Assembly (NCBI RefSeq): GCF_028464065.1
Contig: NZ_CP116808.1
Coordinates: 744,001-808,000 of the forward strand
Direction of reading: 5' to 3'
Source of the DNA: Saprospira sp. CCB-QB6
Lineage (GTDB): Bacteria > Bacteroidota > Bacteroidia > Chitinophagales > Saprospiraceae
Length of the DNA: 64,000 nucleotides
Shown here in pieces: positions 8,084-16,699 of this stretch (within the stretch, counting starts at the first letter, position 1; each line of letters begins with the position of its first letter). The position numbers and the translations under genes were made by a program. The notes under the pieces were generated by a model. That model searched no databases, had not been told where the DNA came from, and saw nothing but the letters and a program-made list of their open reading frames with translations.

Positions 8084-8767
8084 TTAGGCCTTTTTATCAA
8101 ATTCCTCAAATAGTTCTTGGCGGCCGTATTTACTACAAATGGGACAGTCATAAGGGTTGTGTCCTCTTGCGGGACAGTACTCTCGACCAAAGAAAATGAT
8201 TTGCAGGTGCAATTTGTTCCAACTTTTCTTAGGAAATAATGCTTTTAGGTCTTTTTCTGTCTGCTCTACTGATTTTCCATTGCTCAATTGCCAGCGCCAA
8301 GCCAAACGATGAATGTGAGTATCCACAGGAAAGGCGGGATGACCAAATCCTTGAGACATGACTACAGAGGCCGTTTTGTGGCCCACGCCAGGCAATTTTT
8401 CTAGGGCCTCAAAGCTTTCGGGCACTTCACCTTGGTATTCCTCTAGCAGAATTTGAGAGAGTTTAGAAATGGCCTTAGATTTTCGGGGGGCCAGGCCACA
8501 GGGCCGAATAATTCGCTCGATTTCGGCAACGGGCAATTTAATCATTTCGGCTGGCGTGCTGGCCTTTTCAAACAGAATGGGCGTAACGGTATTCACTCTA
8601 GCGTCTGTACATTGGGCCGAGAGCAAAACGGCCACCAACAAACTGTAATTATCGGTATGTTCTAGTGGAATAGGCGTTTCTGGATAAAGCTCATCCAGCC
8701 ATTTCCGTATATTTTTGCTCACTGTTTTATGGCTAGGATAACGGCCAGGGCGTTTTCTTTTGGGCAT
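8084..8767 (-). CDS. nth: Endonuclease III, DNA glycosylase/AP lyase
   Basis: This base-excision repair enzyme removes oxidised pyrimidines and nicks the abasic site. The helix-hairpin-helix LPGVGHKTASV (125-135) carries the catalytic lysine (Lys131), and FPVDTHIHR (146-154) supplies the catalytic Asp149. The iron-sulphur region is unusual. Instead of C-x6-C-x2-C-x5-C, I read Cys198, Cys208 and Cys211 (C-x9-C-x2-C), and there is no fourth cysteine in the 16-residue tail. The cluster may be absent or differently held. The length of 227 and the start at ATG 8767 are normal. It sits between palindromic elements 2 and 3. Confidence 0.93.
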   Translation of the reverse strand: MPKRKRPGRYPSHKTVSKNIRKWLDELYPETPIPLEHTDNYSLLVAVLLSAQCTDARVNTVTPILFEKASTPAEMIKLPVAEIERIIRPCGLAPRKSKAISKLSQILLEEYQGEVPESFEALEKLPGVGHKTASVVMSQGFGHPAFPVDTHIHRLAWRWQLSNGKSVEQTEKDLKALFPKKSWNKLHLQIIFFGREYCPARGHNPYDCPICSKYGRQELFEEFDKKA

Positions 8768-8844
8768 AAGTAAAAATCTTTTGAGTGCAGAGCAAGATAC
8801 AATTTTTTGTGCAGATAGACGGACCGAGGCGAAGGAGTTCTATT

Positions 8845-9040
8845 TGGCCTAGCGATGTGCAGCAGTGCGGCGAAGCCGCAGACCAAGGCCGTCAGGCCGC
8901 AGGGCCGAGCGACCCGACCAACGGGAGCCGACGCAGCGAAGCAAGTAATAGCGAGCTGCGACAACAAGGACTTTAGTCCGCAGTTCGACGACCAAAGGGA
9001 GTAACCGTAGCGCCGACGAGCGCAGCGAGGCGGAGGCCCC
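8845..9040 (-). repeat. Dispersed palindromic element, copy 3 (long form)
   Basis: Minus-strand head GGGGCCTCCGC with the CGCTCGGCCCT core, flanked by the extra module TTCGACGACCAAAGGGAG (plus strand, near 8981). It also holds a GGACTTTAGTCC-type palindrome. It lies between sigma factor and nth. Confidence 0.85.
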
Positions 9041-9072
9041 AAAAAAAAGGCCTCCTTATATAAGGAGACCTT
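9041..9072 (-). terminator. Terminator of the sigma factor gene
   Basis: Imperfect stem AAGGTCTCCTTA / TAAGGAGGCCTT (one mismatch) on the minus strand, then eight T residues that run directly into the head of palindromic element 3. Confidence 0.75.
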
Positions 9073-9096
9073 GAGATTTTTTCTGGCTGGCTAAAA

Positions 9097-9969
9097 TTAG
9101 CGGCCGAGATAAGCTTTGAGCAACTTACTTTTAGAGGTAGAGGTTCTCAATTTATTGATAGCTTTATCTTTAATTTGGCGAACGCGTTCGCGAGTCAGGC
9201 CAAACTTATCGCCAATATCTTCTAGTGACATGGGATGTTGGTAGCCGATACCGAAATAGAGTTTGATCACATCTCTTTGGCGGTCAGTTAGTGAGCAAAG
9301 AGAGCGTTCGATTTCGTTGCGCAAAGACTCCATATATTCTAGGTTGGCGTCTGTTTGCGGCGTATTGGTATTTTCGAGTACATCGAGGAGAGAGTTATCT
9401 TCTCCTTCTACGAAGGGTGCGTCCATAGAAACGTGGCGAGCGGCCACGCCTAGGGTAGTTTCTACTTCATTGGAGCCGATAGAGAGCACTTGAGCGAGTT
9501 CATCGGCGGAGGGTTCGCGTTCGAACTCCTGTTCCAATTTAGAGAAGGCCTTATTGATCTTGTTGAGTGAACCCACTTTATTGAGGGGAAGGCGCACGAT
9601 ACGAGATTGTTCGGCTAGGGCTTGGAGGATAGATTGGCGGATCCACCAAACGGCATAAGAGATAAATTTGAAACCACGGGTTTCGTCAAAGCGTTGAGCG
9701 GCTTTGATTAGGCCAAGGTTTCCTTCATTGATTAAGTCACTGAGGGAAAGGCCTTGATTTTGGTATTGTTTGGCCACAGAGACCACGAAACGGAGGTTGG
9801 CCTTCGTCAAGCGCTCCAAGGCGACTTGATCGCCAGCCTTAATGCGTTTTGCCAAATCCACCTCTTCTTCAGGGGTCAACAAATCCACTTTACCGATCTC
9901 TTGCAGATATTTTTCTAGCGATTGACTTTCGCGATTGGTAATGGATTTGGTAATTTTTAACTGTCTCAT
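9097..9969 (-). CDS. rpoD: Primary RNA polymerase sigma factor (RpoD/SigA type, short form)
   Basis: The 290-residue protein directs RNA polymerase to housekeeping promoters. It lacks the long region 1.1 and non-conserved insert of E. coli RpoD, as Bacteroidota primary sigma factors do. Region 1.2 is [15 protein letters not shown], region 2 includes [17 protein letters not shown] and [15 protein letters not shown], region 3 follows [11 protein letters not shown], and the region 4 helix-turn-helix is [19 protein letters not shown]. The start at ATG 9969 gives the usual MRQLKI N-terminus. A TATATTTG box lies about 80 bp upstream. It is transcribed alone, with a terminator. Confidence 0.95.
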   Translation of the reverse strand: MRQLKITKSITNRESQSLEKYLQEIGKVDLLTPEEEVDLAKRIKAGDQVALERLTKANLRFVVSVAKQYQNQGLSLSDLINEGNLGLIKAAQRFDETRGFKFISYAVWWIRQSILQALAEQSRIVRLPLNKVGSLNKINKAFSKLEQEFEREPSADELAQVLSIGSNEVETTLGVAARHVSMDAPFVEGEDNSLLDVLENTNTPQTDANLEYMESLRNEIERSLCSLTDRQRDVIKLYFGIGYQHPMSLEDIGDKFGLTRERVRQIKDKAINKLRTSTSKSKLLKAYLGR

Positions 9970-10046
9970 GAACCTACTATTTTGAGAGGCAACCGATTAG
10001 CCTGCAGTTGCACTGTATTTTGATTAAGATAGAAAATGCCCAACTA

Positions 10047-10054
10047 CAAATATA
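10047..10054 (-). promoter_or_regulatory. Possible -7 box of the sigma factor gene
   Basis: Minus strand TATATTTG, a perfect match to the Bacteroidota -7 consensus TAnnTTTG, about 78 bp upstream of the start codon. I do not see a good TTTG at the -33 position, so the call is moderate. Confidence 0.5.
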
Positions 10055-10316
10055 GGGCTTTTTTGTGGTATTCGCTTCTTTAACTACCAGAATTGCTTTT
10101 TTTGTTCATCTCTTCGCTATTTTATGAAAATAAAAAGGGTTTTCCTTGGGATCAGCTTTTCTAGGGGCCTAAGTTTTTAAGCATTCGTTTGCAAAAGTTG
10201 TTTTTTTATTTTTTATTACGAACGGAGATAGTTCTGTGGGTTTAAAAGGCCTCCCAATTTTCTCCCTAAATCAGAAGATGCCCCATAGAGAAGAAAAAAC
10301 AGGGCGTTAGTCACAG
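10055..10316. other. Intergenic stretch, no gene seen
   Basis: Between the sigma factor promoter and the START-like gene I see no open frame with gene character and no recognised RNA. Confidence 0.4.
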
Positions 10317-10368
10317 TGAACTCATTAAAAGTTAATATTCAAGACGATTTAGACGTCAAATGAGTTCA
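10317..10368 (+). promoter_or_regulatory. Inverted repeat in front of the START-like gene
   Basis: The 10-base arms TGAACTCATT (10317-10326) and AATGAGTTCA (10359-10368) are perfectly complementary and 32 bases apart. The second arm ends 19 bases before the ATG. It could be an operator or a leader hairpin. Confidence 0.4.
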
Positions 10369-10387
10369 TAAAAAAGAGAACATCCTT

Positions 10388-10762
10388 ATGAATAGAAAAA
10401 AATTTAAGGTAGAATTTTTATTTCGGGCATCTCCCAAAATTGTATATAGCTTTCTTTCTACTCCTGACAATTTAACGCGTTGGTTTTGCGATGATTGCAA
10501 TTTGGTAGAGGGGCAATTTAGTTTTGATTGGGAAGGCAATGAAGAAATTGCCTATTTGCTCGAGTCTCAAGAAGATAGTTATTTGCGTTTGCAGTGGGAA
10601 GATTTCCCTGATGAGTATTTGGAGTATAAGATGAGTCGTTCAGAGGTAACTGCAGAAACTATTTTGGAGATTACTGCCTTTTGCGATGCGGACGAAGTAG
10701 ATGAGGAAAAAGATTTTTGGGCCAACCAAATGGAATCTCTTCGCAGAGCTATGGGTGGTTAA
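10388..10762 (+). CDS. START-like (SRPBCC fold) domain protein
   Basis: A 124-residue cytoplasmic protein. The opening KKFKVEFLFRASPKIVYSFL followed by TPDNLTRWFCDD is the typical first strand and helix of the START/AHSA1-like helix-grip fold, which binds hydrophobic ligands. The remainder (FSFDWEGNEEIAYLLESQ; YLRLQWED; TILEITAFCD; FWANQMESLRRAMGG) fits the strands and the long C-terminal helix. Such small acidic START-like proteins are common in Bacteroidota; the ligand is unknown. It stands 58 bp before the SPFH gene on the same strand, so the two may be co-transcribed. A perfect inverted repeat precedes it. Confidence 0.8.
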   Translation: MNRKKFKVEFLFRASPKIVYSFLSTPDNLTRWFCDDCNLVEGQFSFDWEGNEEIAYLLESQEDSYLRLQWEDFPDEYLEYKMSRSEVTAETILEITAFCDADEVDEEKDFWANQMESLRRAMGG

Positions 10763-10820
10763 TCTTTTTGTTTTTTTAGTGTTTTACATGATTATCCCAA
10801 CGACTTAAAACTTAAATACT

Positions 10821-11870
10821 ATGTTTGGTTTCCTCAGAAATGAAATGCTCGAAGTAATCGAGTGGAAAGAAGATAGCAAAGACGTTGTGCTTTGGAAATT
10901 CCCGGATAAAGATGCCAATATTAAATATGGTGCTCAATTGACCGTGCGGGAGTCGCAGATGGCCCTTTTTCAGAATGAGGGACAGATTGCGGATGTTTAT
11001 TTTCCTGGCCGCCATAAATTGGTTACGGAAAATATGCCAATTCTCACAACTATCAAATCTTGGAAGCACGGCTTCAACTCGCCTTTTAAGTGCGATGTTT
11101 ATTTTGTAAGCGGTCGACAGTTTACGAATATGCGTTGGGGTACGCCCAATCCTATTTTCATTAAGGACCCTGAGCTCAATCGCGTTCAAATTCGGGCCTT
11201 TGGGGTATACTTTATTCGTATTAAGGATCCCAAGAAGTTTTATAGAGAGTATGCAGGGACCAAAGACATTCTTTACATTTCTGAGCTAGAGGATTCGCTA
11301 CGTGGTCTTATTGCGCCTAAATTTGCAGAAGCTTTGGCCAAAAGTGCGGTATCGGCTTTTGATATTTATGCCAACTACTCCACTTTAGGGGATACTATTG
11401 CGCCTATTTTGCAGCAAGATCTCGATCCCTTTGGTATTGAGTTGACTAAATTCCAAATTTCTAGTGTGTCTCTTCCGCCAGAAGTGGAAGCACACATCAA
11501 TGAAATGGCCAAGGTAAATTATACTTCTGACGCCAATTTGGACAAAATGCAGCGCATGGCCAATATTGAAGCGACAAAAGAATCGGCCAAACATGGCATT
11601 CAGCCGCAGCAGCTCCAAAATCAGAATCAGCAGCAAATGATGCAACAGATGATGATGCAACAAATGATGCAGCAGATGATGAATCAAGGTGGCGGCATGA
11701 ATAATATGATGCAACAACAGCAGCAACAACAACCTCAGGCCCAAGCCCCCAAGCTAAGCCGAGAGGAAGTGATGAAAAACCTTAGAGAGTTAGGAGAACT
11801 CAAAGAAATGGGTATCCTAACAGAAGAAGAGTTTAATAGCAAAAAAGCTGAGCTTTTAGCCCAGCTTTAA
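10821..11870 (+). CDS. SPFH/Band-7-like protein with C-terminal SHOCT domain
   Basis: The 349-residue protein resembles the 'virion core protein'/YdjI-like SPFH family. The N-terminal part (about 1-235) has the family features VIEWKEDSKDVVLWKFP, GRHKLVTENMPILT and the conserved WGTPNPI. About residues 255-305 form a low-complexity linker of Gln, Met and Asn (MMQQMMMQQMM...). The last 38 residues (LSREEVMKNLRELGELKEMG...) are a SHOCT oligomerisation module. There is no membrane segment. SPFH proteins form membrane-associated rings; a precise role is not known for this branch. A terminator follows. Confidence 0.85.
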   Translation: MFGFLRNEMLEVIEWKEDSKDVVLWKFPDKDANIKYGAQLTVRESQMALFQNEGQIADVYFPGRHKLVTENMPILTTIKSWKHGFNSPFKCDVYFVSGRQFTNMRWGTPNPIFIKDPELNRVQIRAFGVYFIRIKDPKKFYREYAGTKDILYISELEDSLRGLIAPKFAEALAKSAVSAFDIYANYSTLGDTIAPILQQDLDPFGIELTKFQISSVSLPPEVEAHINEMAKVNYTSDANLDKMQRMANIEATKESAKHGIQPQQLQNQNQQQMMQQMMMQQMMQQMMNQGGGMNNMMQQQQQQQPQAQAPKLSREEVMKNLRELGELKEMGILTEEEFNSKKAELLAQL

Positions 11871-11891
11871 GCCAACTTTATTAAAGTGATT

Positions 11892-11930
11892 TAGTCAATC
11901 TTATCTTTTGAGGTAAGATTGACTTTTTTT
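11892..11930 (+). terminator. Terminator after the SPFH gene
   Basis: GTCAATCTTA / TAAGATTGAC stem with a T run. It ends 13 bp before the pbpC start. Confidence 0.8.
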
Positions 11931-11942
11931 AGCCCCGATCCT

Positions 11943-14357
11943 ATGAAGATCTTCCGAGCTTTTGTCCGTTTCTTATATCGATGGCGCTACCTCTGGCTCC
12001 TGAGCTTTTCAGCGGCTTTGTTGTTTTATATTTTTTGCTTGCCCAAAACCCTTTTCAAAGATCCTTATAGCTTTGTTTTGCTTGATCGCAAAGGGCAATT
12101 TTTGGGGGCCAAAATTGCCACTGATGGACAATGGCGCTTTCCCCCTACCGATAGTTTATCCCCAAAGTATATTCGCTGTTTACTAGAGTTTGAAGATCGT
12201 CGTTTTTATTCGCATTGGGGAATTGACATCTATGGTTTTGGGCGGGCAGTTCGAGATAATTGGCAAGCTGGGAAAGTCGTTAGCGGCGGGAGTACTATTA
12301 GTATGCAACTGATGCGCTTATCTAGAAAGCGCAAGGGACGAGCCTTCAGTCAAAAAATCATGGAAAGTATTTTGGCTTCTCGTTTAGAATGGTCCTATTC
12401 AAAAGATGAAATATTGAAGCTTTATGCTAGCCATGCGCCTTTTGGAGGCAATGTGGTGGGCATAGAAGCTGCAGCCTGGCGTTATTTTGGAAAATCAGCC
12501 CAAGAGCTCAGTTGGGGCGAGGCCGCAACCTTGGCTGTATTGCCGAATAGTCCGGCACTTATTCACCCTGGCCGAAATAGATCGGCTCTAAAAACTAAGC
12601 GCGATCGATTATTACAGACTTTAGTCGAGCGTCAGGTTTTAGATAGCCTAGAAGCAAGTTTGGCCCAAAAAGAACCTTTACCTGAAGCACCTCTGCCTTT
12701 GCCTCAAGAAGCGCCGCACTTATTAGAGCGAGCCCGCCAAGAATTAGGCGATGGCTTACAGCTACAAAGTTCTATTGATCGCTTATTACAACTACAGCTA
12801 TCTAATCTTTTACAACGTTATCATCGAGATTATCGGCGGAAGGATATTTATAATATGGCTGCTCTAGTTGCTGATATAGAAACTGGGGAAATCTTAGCTT
12901 ATGTGGGAAATATTCAGGATGAGGATAAATCTGATATTCATGCGGATGATGTAGATTTGATTCGGGCCGCAAGAAGCACAGGCAGTATTCTCAAACCTTT
13001 TTTATATGCCTTTATGCTAGAAGAAGGGCTATTAAGTCCCAAAACTTGGCAATCAGATGTGCCGATTTCCATAAAAGGGTATCGACCAACAAATTATAGT
13101 GGGCAATATATGGGATTGGTGCCCGCGGGGCAAGCCATTGAGCGCTCACTCAATATTCCTTTGGTCCTCATGCTACAAGAATATGGCGTTGCTAAATTCC
13201 AACAGCGATTGCGCAACCTGGGCATGAGTAGTTTGCATCGTTCGCCCAAAGATTATGGACTCTCCCTTATTTTAGGTGGGGCTGAAGGGCGCTTAGATGA
13301 AATGCTCGGCGGTTTTGCCAGTATGGCGCGAACCTTAAAGGCTTATGAAGAACGACCTTATTGTCCCTATTTACCCGAACAGTTTCGGCCCCTCTCCTAT
13401 CAACCTTATGTAGCGAATGAACAGCCCGCTTTAGAAAACTGTAGTGCTCAACCGCTACTTTTATCGGCAGGAGCGATTTATCATTGTTTTCGAAATATGC
13501 AGCGCTTGGAGCGACCCGCTTCTGAAGGCGCTTGGGAATATTTTGAATCGGCCCGACCTTTAGCTTGGAAAACAGGTACTAGTTTCGGATTTAGAGATGC
13601 CTGGGCCATGGGCGTAAATGGTAAATATGCTTTAGGCGTTTGGGTGGGCAATGCCGCCGGAGAAGGTCGGCCCGAATTAGTCGGCGTACAGGCCGCGGCC
13701 CCTATTCTATTTGATATTTTAGATCTTTTGCCCGCCGATGAAGCAGAAGAATTTATTTTGCCTGAAACAGAGTTGCAGCCGCTAATGCTTTGTGCCCATT
13801 CTGGTTATCGAGCGCAAGAAAACTGCATCCAAAAAGAGCGCATACTTTTGCCTCCTTCGGCCCAATCACAACTAGCAAGTTGCCCTTATCATCAGCAATT
13901 GGTGGTGGATAGTGCGGAGCAATACCGCTTACACGCAAACTGTGCAAGTTTAGCCGAGAGCAAACAAAAATCTTATCTTATTTTGCCCCCTTTAGAAGCG
14001 CATTATTACCGATTGCGGCAACCTTTATACGAACCCGCTCCGCCTTATCGTCCAGATTGCTTGGCCGATTTGCCCGAAGCTCCCCGACAAATGCAATTTA
14101 TTTATCCCAAACAAGATTTGAAGGTCTTTTTACCCATTGATTATGATGGCCAACGTTCCAAATTGGTCGTTAAAGTGACACATCAAGAAAATAATGCAAA
14201 ATTACATTGGCATTTGGATCAACTTTATCTGGGCAGCACCGAAAATTTTCACGAAATGGAAATTCAAGCCGCCAAAGGACAACACAAAATTGTTGTGACA
14301 GATGAATTGGGCCAAAATATCAGCCGAAATATTGAAATTTTATCTGAAGGCGATTAG
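11943..14357 (+). CDS. pbpC: Penicillin-binding protein 1C, bifunctional glycosyltransferase/transpeptidase
   Basis: This inner-membrane enzyme polymerises and may cross-link peptidoglycan. I choose ATG 11943, because the longer frame begins inside the terminator of the previous gene. Residues about 15-32 are the membrane anchor. The GT51 domain has EDRRFYSHWG (from residue 84) and GGSTISMQL. The transpeptidase has SILK (Ser348), SLN (402) and KTG (543). A C-terminal BiPBP_C-like Ig domain ends the 804-residue protein (FIYPKQDLKVFLPID...). In many bacteria pbpC neighbours an alpha-2-macroglobulin gene; none is here. Confidence 0.94.
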   Translation: MKIFRAFVRFLYRWRYLWLLSFSAALLFYIFCLPKTLFKDPYSFVLLDRKGQFLGAKIATDGQWRFPPTDSLSPKYIRCLLEFEDRRFYSHWGIDIYGFGRAVRDNWQAGKVVSGGSTISMQLMRLSRKRKGRAFSQKIMESILASRLEWSYSKDEILKLYASHAPFGGNVVGIEAAAWRYFGKSAQELSWGEAATLAVLPNSPALIHPGRNRSALKTKRDRLLQTLVERQVLDSLEASLAQKEPLPEAPLPLPQEAPHLLERARQELGDGLQLQSSIDRLLQLQLSNLLQRYHRDYRRKDIYNMAALVADIETGEILAYVGNIQDEDKSDIHADDVDLIRAARSTGSILKPFLYAFMLEEGLLSPKTWQSDVPISIKGYRPTNYSGQYMGLVPAGQAIERSLNIPLVLMLQEYGVAKFQQRLRNLGMSSLHRSPKDYGLSLILGGAEGRLDEMLGGFASMARTLKAYEERPYCPYLPEQFRPLSYQPYVANEQPALENCSAQPLLLSAGAIYHCFRNMQRLERPASEGAWEYFESARPLAWKTGTSFGFRDAWAMGVNGKYALGVWVGNAAGEGRPELVGVQAAAPILFDILDLLPADEAEEFILPETELQPLMLCAHSGYRAQENCIQKERILLPPSAQSQLASCPYHQQLVVDSAEQYRLHANCASLAESKQKSYLILPPLEAHYYRLRQPLYEPAPPYRPDCLADLPEAPRQMQFIYPKQDLKVFLPIDYDGQRSKLVVKVTHQENNAKLHWHLDQLYLGSTENFHEMEIQAAKGQHKIVVTDELGQNISRNIEILSEGD

Positions 14358-14460
14358 GTTTTTCCCCCATTCCTTAGCCCAAGACCTTTTTACGGTAGGT
14401 TAACACCCTCATGAATTTAACCGCCGAAGAATATGGCCAAAAGAAAAAAGACCGTTGAGC

Positions 14461-14671
14461 GGCCACAACAAGCCCTTTAGGGCGCAGTTCGACGACCGAA
14501 GGGAGTAACCGATGCGAAAGGGAGCGGCACAGCCGCAGACCCAGCAAAAAACTTGTTTTTTTGCGCAGGGCCGAGCGAGCAACGAGCCCCAAAACGACAA
14601 CAAGGCCTTCAGGCCGCAGTTCGACGACCAAAGGGAGTAACCGCCGCACTTTAAGAAATAGCGGAGGCCCC
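14461..14671 (-). repeat. Dispersed palindromic element, copy 4 (long form, double module)
   Basis: Minus-strand head GGGGCCTCCGC, core CGCTCGGCCCT, and the copy-specific hairpin made of A and T arms (GCAAAAAA with TTTTTTGC). The TTCGACGACC..AGGGAG module occurs twice (near 14487 and 14619). Confidence 0.85.
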
Positions 14672-14760
14672 AAAAAAACAAAAATCAAATCTCCTCTTTC
14701 TCTTTTCAGGGAGTTGAATAAAATGGGTACTTTTGGACTTTTCCAACGGAATAATTTAGC

Positions 14761-15726
14761 ATGAAAAGTCATCTCTTTCTTCTCTTTTTCTTTTTGAGCA
14801 GCTCTTTTTTGTCTGCCCAATCCTTATCGCCACATTTTGGGGGACAATTGGGAATTAGTTTTAGTTTGGGGACGCATTTGCGGCGCTTGGGTTTTATGGG
14901 ACGTTTGTATTATGCAGGCGATTTTTATCAGTTGAATTTGCAATGGCATCAACAATATAATTGGTCCGCTAGAGGGACGGATCAGCGGGGTTGGGAAAGT
15001 CAGATTAAATTGGGCGGCCAGGCAAGTTGGGGCAAAAAATATCAGCGGGCCGAACAAATTCATCCTTTTTTGACGGCCGTCGGGCAACAAACGGCTCGGC
15101 CTTATGCCTTGGGGTATGCCTATATTATTTATTTGGACCAATGGAAAACTTCGCAGCGTTCGGGTATTTTTTCTGCTCAGGTTCAAGATTTTCGCTTCTT
15201 TTTTGAAAATGATTTTTTAGCCTTTCAAAGTTTGGATCGTTATCGAACGGGGGCCATGGGTTTGCATTATCGTTATAAAGATTGGCAGTTTGGGCTCAGC
15301 AATATTAGTTATACAGGCGATGCCTACAGCCCTTTTAGTCCATGGATTGAAGATCCGCAGTTTCCTTCGGCCTCTGGTTATATTGATATGGCTTCGGCTC
15401 CTTATGGAAATAAATCTTTGGGCGTTTTGGCCTTAAAAATAGATTGGCGACCAAATTTTTCGGCTTTATCGCATGACTTTTTAGTTCATTTGCAACCACA
15501 ATTGTCTTTGCGTTTGGGCGTCGATGCCGAACAGATTCGAAATGTGGCCCAAAATAAATGGGTGCATGATTCTAAGTTGTTGCCGTTAAACTGGAATGAA
15601 GAAAAAAACCCTCATATTCCAATGGTAGATAGCAAGGGCTGTTCTTATTTGTATTTGCCCGGCCAAAAAATTCGTCGGCCCCGCTTTTTTGGCGAACTTC
15701 AACTCAATGAGGTAGAATTTTATTGA
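14761..15726 (+). CDS. Exported protein resembling the 'polymorphic toxin type 23' family
   Basis: The 321-residue protein begins with a signal peptide (MKSHLFLLFFFLSSSFLSAQ). The mature part has the features I associate with Bacteroidota proteins annotated as polymorphic toxin type 23 domain: LGISFSLGTHLRRLGFMGRL, a YNW motif, TARPYALGYAYIIYLDQW, TSQRSG, FENDFLAFQSLDRYRTGA and YRYKDW. This is recognition from memory, not a search. Alternating hydrophobic strands would also suit an outer-membrane barrel, and no immunity gene or toxin delivery gene sits beside it, so a toxin role is doubtful. It lies alone between palindromic elements 4 and 5. Confidence 0.5.
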   Translation: MKSHLFLLFFFLSSSFLSAQSLSPHFGGQLGISFSLGTHLRRLGFMGRLYYAGDFYQLNLQWHQQYNWSARGTDQRGWESQIKLGGQASWGKKYQRAEQIHPFLTAVGQQTARPYALGYAYIIYLDQWKTSQRSGIFSAQVQDFRFFFENDFLAFQSLDRYRTGAMGLHYRYKDWQFGLSNISYTGDAYSPFSPWIEDPQFPSASGYIDMASAPYGNKSLGVLALKIDWRPNFSALSHDFLVHLQPQLSLRLGVDAEQIRNVAQNKWVHDSKLLPLNWNEEKNPHIPMVDSKGCSYLYLPGQKIRRPRFFGELQLNEVEFY

Positions 15727-15749
15727 TTTTTTTCTAATCTGTTTTTTTT

Positions 15750-15874
15750 GGGGCCTCCGCAGCTTTGCTGCGGCGCTACGCTTCAGGGCTCGCAGGTCTG
15801 CTCGGCCCTGCGCAAAAAAACAAGTTTTTTGCTGGGTCTGCGGCTTCGCCGCCCCAGTTTCCATCCCTCAGCCG
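15750..15874 (+). repeat. Dispersed palindromic element, copy 5
   Basis: Head GGGGCCTCCGC, hairpin CCGCAGC..GCTGCGG, core, copy-specific A/T hairpin (GCAAAAAAAC..GTTTTTTGC), GGTCTG, hairpin GCGGCTTCGCCGC, and a tail CCATCCCTCAGCC as in copies 1, 11, 12 and 15. It starts 24 bp after a stop codon. Confidence 0.9.
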
Positions 15875-15899
15875 CTCATCTTGTTTTTTTCAGTCTATC

Positions 15900-16043
15900 T
15901 TTTTTCTTCGGCAGTTTAAGGACAAGAATTTTTTACTAAAATAAATATGGCCAAGATTTTTTACTGGCCACAAAAAAAAGGGCAGCAAAAACATTTAAGT
16001 TTTTGCTGCCCTTCCCTATTTGAAAGCCGCTAATTGAAAGGCC
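15900..16043 (+). repeat. ~142-bp direct repeat, left copy
   Basis: Nearly identical to 19370-19511 in the same orientation. It contains TTCTTCGGCA..TTTAA, TAAAATAAATA, TTACTGGCCACAAAAAAA, a strong hairpin (GGGCAGCAAAAAC..GTTTTTGCTGCCC) and AAAGCCGCTAATTGAAAGGC. Together the copies bracket the ATPase insert. Confidence 0.9.
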
Positions 16044-16128
16044 TAAAAAAGCTAAACTTTTATGAGAGAACAACTTGCGCTTAGTACAAAAAAGACTTAA
16101 CTTTAGTAAGCAACTAAAAAAATAAGCC

Positions 16129-16584
16129 ATGATTCAACTCAATCAAAAATTACAAGACTATAAATTGAGCAAAAAAATGCTCAAAGCTTTTTACGGCATT
16201 TCTTATCCCACCCTACGCAAACGCTTGCGCACTGCAGGCCTGCAGCATTTTATTGGCCGTAGAAAATTTCTCTTTGCCGAATTCCTACTCATTTTTAAGG
16301 CTTTGGGCCAGCCCCAACAAATCGAAAAAGAAATTGAGGAGCTCGCCTTTATTTATGAGCAACTCCTAAACCTTAGACTCCTCAAAGGCCAAAGCCAAAA
16401 AGCATTGCCCCAAAAAAAGAAGAAAAAACAAGCCCAAAACAAAAATCGCCCTGCATTACGGCCAATTTCTACGCCCTTGGTCCTCTGGCAAAACTTTTTG
16501 CAGCAGTATTATCAAGTACTGCTGCTGGGCTTGGAGCTCTTGTATGGAGAGAAAAAAGAAAAATGGCTGGCGGAGGTGGCGTAA
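16129..16584 (+). CDS. Small basic protein with a helix-turn-helix-like N-terminus
   Basis: I recognise no family. The 151-residue protein has an N-terminal segment LSKKMLKAFYGISYPTLRKRL that reads like a helix-turn-helix (about residues 13-37), then helices, a lysine-rich linker (about 92-105) and a hydrophobic C-terminal helix pair (VLWQNFLQQYYQVLLLG). A DNA-binding role is possible. It starts 86 bp after the left direct repeat and ends 115 bp before the convergent ATPase gene. GGCC occurs in it as in ordinary host genes, unlike the ATPase gene, so it may be host sequence rather than part of the insert. A TTG..TAACTTTA promoter-like pair precedes it. Confidence 0.55.
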   Translation: MIQLNQKLQDYKLSKKMLKAFYGISYPTLRKRLRTAGLQHFIGRRKFLFAEFLLIFKALGQPQQIEKEIEELAFIYEQLLNLRLLKGQSQKALPQKKKKKQAQNKNRPALRPISTPLVLWQNFLQQYYQVLLLGLELLYGEKKEKWLAEVA

Positions 16585-16699
16585 GGGGAGTGAATATTTA
16601 TCTGATATAGCTTTGAGAAGTGGGAAGTTCTAATGCCTATTCAAATTTTAGATGACTTGATAAAAGGCTTTGTATAAATACATTTTGTAGCGTCTGTTC
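16585..16699. other. Short convergent intergenic gap
   Basis: It separates the HTH-like gene from the ATPase stop codon. I see no clear terminator here. Confidence 0.3.

Noticed and set aside
7738-8199. Open frames across the palindromic elements (MGPP..., RSALRRR...)
   Set aside because: The same frames recur at every element copy; they reflect the repeat sequence and have no ribosome-binding site or family features.
11385-11744. Histidine/leucine-rich frame opposite the SPFH linker
   Set aside because: It is the antisense reading of the Gln/Met repeat.
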